Shown here: positions 57,996-64,000 of the stretch, piece by piece
Numbering within the stretch: position 1 is the first letter of the stretch
Layout: every line of letters starts with the position of its first letter
Assembly (NCBI GenBank): GCA_018242505.1
Contig: JAFEBU010000025.1
Location: 1 to 64,000 of the forward strand
Source of the DNA: Pseudomonadota bacterium
GTDB lineage: Bacteria > Pseudomonadota > Alphaproteobacteria > Reyranellales > Reyranellaceae
Direction of reading: 5' to 3'
Length of the DNA: 64,000 nucleotides
Program-made: the position numbers and the translations under genes
The notes under the pieces: generated by a model
Seen by the model: the letters and a program-made list of their open reading frames with translations, nothing else
Databases searched by the model: none
Told to the model about the DNA's origin: nothing

Positions 57996-59689
57996 GGGAC
58001 GGTGAGAGTGCGACGATCGATCCGGTCACGGTCGAGATCATCCGTTGTGGCCTGTTGGCGATCACCAACGAGATCGACGCCAACATTTGCCGCAGCGCCT
58101 ACAGCCCGATCGTGGCGGAATACAAGGACTACGCCGTCGGCATCCTCGATCCGGCGGGCAACCTGATCTGCCAGTGCACCGGCGGCATCCCGATCTTCGT
58201 CGCCGACATCCTCGGCATCGCCGTCAAGGACGGCCTTGCGATCTACGGTGAGGACTCCTGGACACCGGGCGATATCGTCATCACCAACCATGCCGGCACG
58301 ATCGGCCAGCATCTCAACAACGTAGTGATGTATTCGCCGGTTTTCGCCGGCAATGAACGCGGCCGCCCGATCGCGTTCGTCGCCGTCGTCATGCACTGGA
58401 TGGATATTGGCGGCTGGGCGATCGGCTCGGTGTCGAACAACGCCTCGGACATCTTCCAGGAGGGCATCCAGTTCCGCACCGTCAAGCTCTATGCCGGCGG
58501 GCAGCGCCAGGACGAGATGTTCCGCATCATAGAATACAACACGCGCTTCCCGGAGATGGTGCTGGGCGACGTCGAATCGCAAATCGCCGGCTGCAAGCGT
58601 GGCTGCAAGCGGGTCGGCCAGCTGGTGGCGCGCTACGGCCTCGAGACCTTCAACACGGTCGTGCAGACCATCTGGCGCCAGTCGGAAGAAGCGATCCGTG
58701 CCGCCATCCGCGCCGTGCCCGACGGTGAGTACCTCAGCTCGACTTTCCTCGACGACGACGGCATCACGCCGGGCAAGGCCCTGCCGGTACACATCAAGGT
58801 GATCGTCGCGGGCGAGGACTTCACCGTCGATCTGTCGAGGCTGCCACCGCAGGTCCTGGCGCCAATCAATTCGGGTGCGCATGGCGGGGGGCATACCTGT
58901 GCGCGCATCGCCTTCAAGTATCTGTTCGCAGCCAACGAGCCCGTGCAGGAGGCGAGCTTCCGGCCGCTGCATGTGATCCTGCCCGAAGGCACGATCCTGA
59001 GCGCCGGTCCGACGGCTGCGATGGGTCGCTTCAACCTGCCGCTGCCCAGTGTGATCGACGGCATCGTCCGGGCGCTCGAGAGCGCAATCCCCGAACGCGT
59101 CGCTGGTGGCCATTACGGCACCTTCTCGTCAGTACAGTTTCATGGCCGTGATCCCGTGACCGGGCGCTTCTTCCAGTGTCTCGATGCGGGCCATGGCGGC
59201 TGGGGCGCGGTGGCCACTGCCGACGGCAGCGGACCGTTCCGCACCATGGCGCACGGCAATACGCGCACCATTCCGTCCGAAGTGCAGGAGGCAATGTTCC
59301 CGCTCCTGATCGAGGAGTACGGTCTGCGCCCCGATTCGGGCGGGCCTGGTGAGCATCGCGGCGGCCTGGGCACGCGCAAGCGCTACCGGATGCGGGCATC
59401 GATGAGCTTGCTCACAGCCTTCGAGCGGCTGAACGATCCGCCCTGGGGAGTCTGCGGTGGCAAGCCGGCGCAGTCGGGTAATGTGATCGTCATGCATGCC
59501 GGAAAGGATCCGGAGGCGATGCCCAAGGGCGAGTGCGAACTCGCAGCGGGCGATGAGGTGCTGGTGCTAACCGGCGGCGGCGGAGGCTACGGCGATCCGG
59601 AGCATCGCAGCGCCGCTGCGTTGCGCGAGGATCTCGAGCAGGGCTACGTGACGGAGGATGGCGCGGTGCGAGACTACGGCTGCCGCTAG
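57992..59689 (+). CDS. Hydantoinase/oxoprolinase family protein, subunit B (second pair)
   Basis: A 565-residue HyuB-type subunit. Landmarks are DPVTVEIIRCGLLAITNEIDANICRSAYSPIVAEYKDYAVGILDPAGNLICQ, GDIVITNHAGTIGQHLNNVV, VMHWMDIGG and a Gly-rich end VLTGGGGGYGDPEHRSAAALREDLEQGYVTEDGAVRDYG. The opening DPVTVEIIRCGL is closer to the acetophenone carboxylase and N-methylhydantoinase beta type than the HyuB at 16011. ATG at 57992 overlaps the HyuA stop. It ends the operon; a decayed permease lies convergent just beyond. Confidence 0.92.
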   Translation: MRDGESATIDPVTVEIIRCGLLAITNEIDANICRSAYSPIVAEYKDYAVGILDPAGNLICQCTGGIPIFVADILGIAVKDGLAIYGEDSWTPGDIVITNHAGTIGQHLNNVVMYSPVFAGNERGRPIAFVAVVMHWMDIGGWAIGSVSNNASDIFQEGIQFRTVKLYAGGQRQDEMFRIIEYNTRFPEMVLGDVESQIAGCKRGCKRVGQLVARYGLETFNTVVQTIWRQSEEAIRAAIRAVPDGEYLSSTFLDDDGITPGKALPVHIKVIVAGEDFTVDLSRLPPQVLAPINSGAHGGGHTCARIAFKYLFAANEPVQEASFRPLHVILPEGTILSAGPTAAMGRFNLPLPSVIDGIVRALESAIPERVAGGHYGTFSSVQFHGRDPVTGRFFQCLDAGHGGWGAVATADGSGPFRTMAHGNTRTIPSEVQEAMFPLLIEEYGLRPDSGGPGEHRGGLGTRKRYRMRASMSLLTAFERLNDPPWGVCGGKPAQSGNVIVMHAGKDPEAMPKGECELAAGDEVLVLTGGGGGYGDPEHRSAAALREDLEQGYVTEDGAVRDYGCR

Positions 59690-59724
59690 CAGGGAGATTC
59701 ATCTCGCGAGCGGGACAGAGCGAC

Positions 59725-60252
59725 TTACTGTTGCACACCCCATTTCCGGATCTTCTTCAGTTCGATGTTCCGGAAGATGATGTTCTCCGCGAAGAAGCCG
59801 ATCAGGTTTATGGAGACCGGACCCGCAAAGGCATTGGCGATCTGTAGTTCGTTCTTGTTCTCATAAATAAGCCAGGCCAGCCCGCCGGAGCCGGAGACAA
59901 CGCCAAAGACAAGCTCCATCGCAATAAGTGTGCGGATCTTCACCATGTAGCGTGGTCCCGTAAGGCGCATGGCTGCGCCCAACCATCCGCATCGTTTGGG
60001 GCACCGCCAAGAAGCCGACTGCGTGACAGGGCCACCGTCCACAGCATCGAGTGAATGAGCACAAAGACTGCGCTGCCTTTCACGCGATCCGAACCAGTCC
60101 AGCGGCAACAGCGCAATGGACGGCGAGGGATTGAGCATCGATGTCAGAGTCGATGGATCGTTGCCGACGCGCGTCGTGATCGCAAGCATGGCCAACAGAC
60201 CGGCCAGGACTATGGCAATGGCATAGCCGGCCAATAGCGACTTCAGGCTAAG
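59725..60252 (-). pseudogene. NitT/TauT-type ABC permease pseudogene
   Basis: The minus strand carries disjointed pieces of an SsuC/TauC-like permease: SLLAGYAIAIVLAGLLAMLAITTRVGND, LNPSPSIALLPL, then a shifted piece FLAVPQTMRMVGR (in another frame near 59990-60020), GPRYMVKI joined directly to RTLIAMELVFGV (an internal loss of about 25 residues) and GSGGLAWLIYENKNELQIANAFAG with FRNIELKKIRKWG at the end. Frameshifts near 60080 and 59975 and the internal deletion make it non-functional. The matching ATPase and binding-protein genes are absent. Confidence 0.65.
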
Positions 60253-60428
60253 ACCAGGCGCGCGGACAGCTCTCCGTTCAGCAGGTCGCGTCGCAGCTCG
60301 TTGGCTGTGGGTCACGATTGGGCAGGGAATTCGTGCCCGATCACGCTCCCATTGAGACGATGACCGAGTTGACAAGCATCGTCGGCCTTAGAATAATGAT
60401 ACTGTGATATCAAAAATGTGAGGCGAGG

Positions 60429-61250
60429 ATGCCAAAGCGACTCACTTCAGCTCAGGTCGATCAATATGCCCGCGATGGCTTCACCGGGCCCATACCCGTC
60501 CTCAGCACGGCCGAGGCGCGCTCGTTGCGAGACGAACTCGAAGCCTACGAACGGTCGACCGGCAAGGTGATCGGCTTTCCCGAGAAGTCGAAGTCGTACT
60601 TACTCTTCGGCTGGGCCGACGCAATCGTTCACCATCCGAAGGTGCTGGATGCCGTCGAAGACGTCATCGGCCCCGACATCCTCGTTTATCATACGACGCT
60701 TTGGGTCAAGGAACCTCACGTCGAGATGTTCACGCTCTGGCATCAGGACGACGCCTATTTCTTCCTCGATCCGGCCGAACAGGTGACGGCCTGGGTCGCG
60801 CTGTCCGATGCGTCGGTGCTGGCGGGCTGCATGAGGATGATCCCGGGCAGCCACAAGGAAGGGTTTGTCGAACACACCGATTCGCCCAGTCGCGGCAACA
60901 TCATCCGCCGTGGCCGCGCCATTCATGATCGCTTCGCCGATACCGATGGTACGCTGGTGCCATTGCGCGCCGGCGAGATGTCCTTGCACAATACCCATAC
61001 CATTCATTCGTCAGGCGCGAACGACAGTGACGATCGCCGGATCGGGCTCGGCGTCAGCTACATCCCGACGCGCGTCCGCTCTCGCACCGAGGCCCGCTCG
61101 AGCGCGCTCCTGGTGCGGGGCGTCGACGAATATCGGCATTTCCATGCCGAGAAACGTCTGCAGAAACCGCTCTCGGAAGAAGCGCGTGCCGCACATGCAC
61201 TGGCCTACGACTTTTATATGAAGTCGGCCCGGATTCCCGAGGGCGGGTAG
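60429..61250 (+). CDS. Phytanoyl-CoA dioxygenase (PhyH)-family protein
   Basis: A 273-residue Fe(II)/2-oxoglutarate-dependent oxygenase. The iron-binding H-x-D is His105/Asp107 in LWHQDDAYFFLD, the distal His is His193 in THTIHSSGAN, and an Arg in DDRRIGLGVSYIP should hold 2-oxoglutarate. AWVALSDASVLAGCMRMIPGSHKEG is typical of the family. Such enzymes hydroxylate fatty acyl, amino acid or secondary-metabolite substrates. The ATG at 60429 follows GAGGCGAGG. It stands between a dead permease and a convergent TetR gene, so its pathway cannot be read from context. Confidence 0.88.
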   Translation: MPKRLTSAQVDQYARDGFTGPIPVLSTAEARSLRDELEAYERSTGKVIGFPEKSKSYLLFGWADAIVHHPKVLDAVEDVIGPDILVYHTTLWVKEPHVEMFTLWHQDDAYFFLDPAEQVTAWVALSDASVLAGCMRMIPGSHKEGFVEHTDSPSRGNIIRRGRAIHDRFADTDGTLVPLRAGEMSLHNTHTIHSSGANDSDDRRIGLGVSYIPTRVRSRTEARSSALLVRGVDEYRHFHAEKRLQKPLSEEARAAHALAYDFYMKSARIPEGG

Positions 61251-61277
61251 GCCAACGTGAGCTTGGCCCAGCGGGAG

Positions 61278-61901
61278 TCAGCCTTTTCTGGTCAGCCGTC
61301 TGGGGCGGCCGCCGTTCAGCGTGTCGTCGACAAGGCCGACAGCCGATTTCTGATCCAGAGAACCGACCTTGAAGAGGAAACGATAGAAGAGGGCGCCGTA
61401 GAGCTCGTCGTGTCGCTGTTCAGCCGATCCGGAGAAGTGGAACGATCCGTCGGCGGCGCCCCGCCTGATGATGTCGATCGCTGCACGTCGACGCAGCGCG
61501 AGGTACCGGTCGCGGAACGCAAGACGCGCGTCCGGGTCGGTCAGGCTTTGCGCGATGACGCGCTCGAACAGGATACCGAGTTTCCCGGTAAGGCCGCGCG
61601 CGAAAGCCTTGACGTGATCAATGATGGCATCGCGGGGTGGCGCACGCTCATCGAGGGGTGCGGTGTGCCGCAATTCATAGAGAAGGGCTTCCGCGAGCAA
61701 CGCCGCCTTGGAAGGCCAGCGGCGATAGAGCGTGATCTTGGTGATGCCAGCTCGCCGCGCAATCTCCTCCATCGTGATGTTGATTGGATCCTTGGCCTGG
61801 ACCAGCTGGAGGGCCGCCTGCAGCACGACGCTTTCGTCGGCGGGTGGCCGGCCCCGTCCCCTGCGCGGTGTTGCATCTGCGGTCAGCATCGAACTCTGCA
61901 T
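61278..61901 (-). CDS. TetR/AcrR-family regulator
   Basis: A 207-residue regulator. The N-terminal helix-turn-helix includes [21 protein letters not shown] and [34 protein letters not shown] (about residues 15-65). The C-terminal ligand-binding helices include [57 protein letters not shown] segments with a weakly conserved end. I chose the ATG at 61901; a TTG at 61925 extends the frame. It is divergent from the SDR gene with only about 30 bases between the starts, so it probably controls that gene and itself. Confidence 0.86.
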   Translation of the reverse strand: MQSSMLTADATPRRGRGRPPADESVVLQAALQLVQAKDPINITMEEIARRAGITKITLYRRWPSKAALLAEALLYELRHTAPLDERAPPRDAIIDHVKAFARGLTGKLGILFERVIAQSLTDPDARLAFRDRYLALRRRAAIDIIRRGAADGSFHFSGSAEQRHDELYGALFYRFLFKVGSLDQKSAVGLVDDTLNGGRPRRLTRKG

Positions 61902-61930
61902 CTTCACGCGCGGAACATAGGGCAATGGCT

Positions 61931-62695
61931 ATGCCAGTCCTAGCCCAACCTTTGGAACTCGCGGAACGCCGTGTGCTTGTGGTGGGCGGCGGATCGGGAA
62001 TAGGCCAGGCAGTCGTCGGGCTTGCGGCAGATCGCGGCGGTCGGGTCGCGGCCACGGTCTTGTCCCGCGCCGAGGCCGACGCGATCGCGCGGTCGCAACC
62101 GGCGGTCAGGACGGCGATCCTTGACGTCACCGACCGCGGCGCGATCGCCGACACGATCGGAAGACTCGCTTCGTCACTTGGTGGTCTTGATGCGGTGATC
62201 TATTCGGCCGGGATCTTGCTGCGAACGCCGATCGAGAAGATGGACGATAGCGCCTGGGACCGGTTGCTCGCGATCAACCTCACCGGCTGCTTCCACGTCG
62301 CCAAGGCGGCGATTCCCGTGCTCCGGCAGGCGGGCGGTGTATCGCCGGCTGTCGTGGTGGTCTCGAGCCAGATCGGCCTGGTCGGCAATCCGATGGCGGC
62401 CGCCTACGCGGCGAGCAAGTCTGCGCTGAATGGCTTTGTCCGCTCGCTGGCGCTCGAATATGCGCCAACCGGGCTGCGGGTGAACGCTGTCGGACCAGGG
62501 CCCATCTCAACGCCGATGACAGCAGCCGCGCGGCAGGACCCAGTCCGCACGGCTGAACTGGTTGGCGGCATTCCCATGGGCCGTTTTGGCGAGCCGGACG
62601 AAGTCGCCGAGGTCATCCTTTTTCTCGCGTCGCCGCGTGCAAGCTTCGTCACGGGTCAGGTGTGGTGTGTCGATGGCGGGTTTGTCGCCCGCTAG
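61931..62695 (+). CDS. Short-chain dehydrogenase/reductase
   Basis: A 254-residue classical SDR. Cofactor motif [12 protein letters not shown] at the N-terminus, [13 protein letters not shown] replacing the usual NNAG, catalytic Ser in [11 protein letters not shown], Tyr-x-x-x-Lys in [23 protein letters not shown], and end [18 protein letters not shown]. All catalytic residues are in place. The AGGG eight bases upstream supports 61931; an ATG at 61925 is the alternative. It is divergent from TetR and 29 bases before a Liv-type binding protein, so the two may share an operon. Confidence 0.87.
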   Translation: MPVLAQPLELAERRVLVVGGGSGIGQAVVGLAADRGGRVAATVLSRAEADAIARSQPAVRTAILDVTDRGAIADTIGRLASSLGGLDAVIYSAGILLRTPIEKMDDSAWDRLLAINLTGCFHVAKAAIPVLRQAGGVSPAVVVVSSQIGLVGNPMAAAYAASKSALNGFVRSLALEYAPTGLRVNAVGPGPISTPMTAAARQDPVRTAELVGGIPMGRFGEPDEVAEVILFLASPRASFVTGQVWCVDGGFVAR

Positions 62696-62724
62696 GAAAG
62701 TTCGATCATTGAGGGAGGGACGGG

Positions 62725-63936
62725 ATGTTGACCAGGAGATCGGCGGTTCTGGGGGCGGCTGTGATGGCGGGGATCAGCACTGCGCGTGCTCAAGCGGCGC
62801 CTGTGCTGAGAATTGGTGTGCTCAATGACCAGACGGGACCCTACCGCGAGAATGGCGGCCCGGGGTCTGTGGTTTGTGCCCGCCAGGCGGTGAAGGAGAT
62901 GGCTGAGAAGTTGGGACTCAAAGTCGACGTGGTCGCGGCTAATCACCAGAACAAAGCCGATATCGGTGCCACGATCGCTCGCAAATGGTTCGATGAGGAC
63001 GGCGTCGATGCCATCGTCGACATCCAGAATTCCGCCATCGCGCTCGCAATCGCCGATATCGCCCGGGAGAAGGACAAGATTGTGATGCCGTGCGCGGGTG
63101 TAAGCGACCTCACCGGCAAGCGATGCACGCCGAACACGGTGCACTGGTGCTATGATACCAGCATGCTGTCGCGCGTTCTGGGCGACGCGCTTGTCAAGAA
63201 CGGCGGTGACAGCTGGTTCTTCATCACTGCGGACTACGCCTTTGGTCATTCGCTGGAAGGCGAGACAGCTGCCCGCGTGCAAGCGGCTGGGGGCAAGGTC
63301 GTGGGCAACATCCGCATGCCGTTTCCGACAGCGGATTTCTCGTCGGCGCTGGTCCGCGCGCAGGCTTCGGGTGCCAAGATCATCGCCCTGGCCAACGCCG
63401 GCAGCGACACCATCAATGCCATCAAGCAGGGCGCCGAGTTCGGCGTGACGCGCAATGGCGCGAGGGTGGCCGCACTTTTGATCCAGATTTCCGATGTGCA
63501 TGCCATTGGCCTGCAGGCGGCGCAGGGACTGGCGCTCACCGAGACCTTCTACTGGGACCTCAACGACGGCACCCGCGCCTTCTCCAGTCGTGTCCGAGAG
63601 GCGCTCTCGAACAAGGCGCCGACGGCCCCCCAGGCTGCCAGCTATGCCGCGGCCCTGCATTATATGAAGGCCGCGGCCGCTCTTGGCGCAGCGGCGGCAA
63701 AAAAGTCAGGCCGGGAAGTGGTTGCGCGGATGAAGGCGATGGCCGTTGAAGACGAGGCCTTCGGCAAGAGCTCCATTCGCGCCGACGGTCGAGTCCTGCA
63801 TACGGCCTATCTGTTCCAGATCAAGTCGCCGGCCGAAAGCAAGCATGATTGGGATTACTATAGAACACTTGCGACCGTACCAGGCGAACAGGCCTTCCGG
63901 CCGATGTCGGAAGGCGGTTGCCCGTTGGTACAGTGA
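62725..63936 (+). CDS. Branched-chain amino acid-type ABC transporter binding protein
   Basis: A 403-residue periplasmic binding protein of the LivJ/LivK (Peripla_BP_6) family. The signal peptide LTRRSAVLGAAVMAGISTARAQA ends near AQAAP. The mature part opens VLRIGVLNDQTGPYRENGGPGSVVCARQAVKEM, the family pattern, with DVVAANHQNKADIGATIARKWFDEDGVDAIVDIQNSAIALAIADIA. GGAGGGACGGG precedes the ATG. Such proteins often carry aromatic or other carboxylates, not only amino acids, in catabolic regions. Permease and ATPase genes are not within the window and may follow. Confidence 0.9.
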   Translation: MLTRRSAVLGAAVMAGISTARAQAAPVLRIGVLNDQTGPYRENGGPGSVVCARQAVKEMAEKLGLKVDVVAANHQNKADIGATIARKWFDEDGVDAIVDIQNSAIALAIADIAREKDKIVMPCAGVSDLTGKRCTPNTVHWCYDTSMLSRVLGDALVKNGGDSWFFITADYAFGHSLEGETAARVQAAGGKVVGNIRMPFPTADFSSALVRAQASGAKIIALANAGSDTINAIKQGAEFGVTRNGARVAALLIQISDVHAIGLQAAQGLALTETFYWDLNDGTRAFSSRVREALSNKAPTAPQAASYAAALHYMKAAAALGAAAAKKSGREVVARMKAMAVEDEAFGKSSIRADGRVLHTAYLFQIKSPAESKHDWDYYRTLATVPGEQAFRPMSEGGCPLVQ

Positions 63937-63950
63937 CGGGAGAGAGGACG

Positions 63951-64000
63951 ATGACCGACGAGGAAGCCGGCCGCGTGCGTGACTTCGTGGGCTATGGACG
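63951..64000 (+). CDS. Start of a gene cut by the window edge
   Basis: An ATG preceded by GGGAGAGAGGA, 14 bases after the binding-protein stop, opens a frame reading MTDEEAGRVRDFVGYG before the window ends. Only 16 codons are visible, too few to name a family. The spacing suggests it belongs to the SDR/binding-protein operon. Confidence 0.55.
   Translation, partial: MTDEEAGRVRDFVGYG

Noticed and set aside
57668..59113. Minus-strand frame of 481 codons
   Set aside because: It is antisense to the HyuA/HyuB pair; its composition is that of a shadow frame.
1..64000. CRISPR array, insertion sequence, integrase or prophage genes
   Set aside because: No regularly spaced repeats, transposase motifs, recombinase motifs or phage structural proteins were recognised on either strand.

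Overview
The window is a GC-rich, gene-dense bacterial segment with the hallmarks of an alphaproteobacterium, probably a soil or plant-associated member of the Hyphomicrobiales. Supporting signs are NitT/TauT-type uptake systems, FCD-type GntR and MocR regulators, paired HyuA/HyuB proteins, a TctC/Bug binding protein, TPR38-like and FecI/FecR proteins, and a tRNA-Phe 3' fragment of alphaproteobacterial type. No rRNA, intact tRNA, ribosomal protein or replication gene is present. It reads as an accessory, catabolic and iron-uptake region with several decayed genes, not core chromosome. All names below are family-level calls made from the sequence by eye.

Layout. (1) 254-9126: a lysozyme-like lipoprotein, then a probable aromatic or heteroaromatic catabolic cluster: FAH-family hydrolase, Rid protein and VOC dioxygenase on the minus strand; divergently, an alpha/beta hydrolase, a NitT/TauT ABC importer, an FAD monooxygenase and an FCD-GntR regulator. 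(2) 9301-19949: a second NitT/TauT importer behind a paired palindromic control region, a MocR regulator, a hydantoinase/oxoprolinase pair (HyuA/HyuB), a class IV aminotransferase and a class V aminotransferase. (3) 20274-20322: the 3' half of a tRNA-Phe gene, a likely attachment-site scar. (4) 20415-27063: iron uptake module 1 (sigma factor, FecR, STN-type TonB receptor, two small membrane proteins, PepSY protein). (5) 27327-34000: a low-GC methyltransferase, a wrecked SDR gene, Rid and nitroreductase, a TPR protein, a dienelactone hydrolase and a wrecked rhodanese. (6) 34155-38903: a sugar ABC importer without its ATPase, a FadR-type regulator and an SDR. (7) 39100-43130: a LysR stub, a small STAS-like protein, and a MocR regulator divergent from an EamA exporter across a compact repeat array. 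(8) 43586-48317: a 1200-residue fused ABC exporter and its RpiR-type regulator. (9) 48661-53384: iron uptake module 2 (sigma factor, FecR, receptor) with a PepSY relic. (10) 53385-59689: GntR, Bug-type binding protein, HpcH/HpaI aldolase and a second HyuA/HyuB pair. (11) 59725-64000: a dead permease, a PhyH-type dioxygenase, TetR, SDR, a Liv-type binding protein and a truncated gene at the edge.

How the parts work together. Each catabolic block carries its own importer or binding protein, its own regulator and two or more enzymes, a plug-in organisation typical of accessory regions. The two iron modules are paralogous and share control signals that can be read directly. Both sigma genes have a Fur-box-like sequence upstream, and both receptors have the same bipartite promoter-like motif, TGGAAGT-N12-TCCGTTYGTT, at similar distances. 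This is the best-supported regulatory inference in the window. Other candidate operators lie next to the MocR, RpiR, FadR and GntR genes. No CRISPR array, insertion sequence, integrase or phage gene was recognised.
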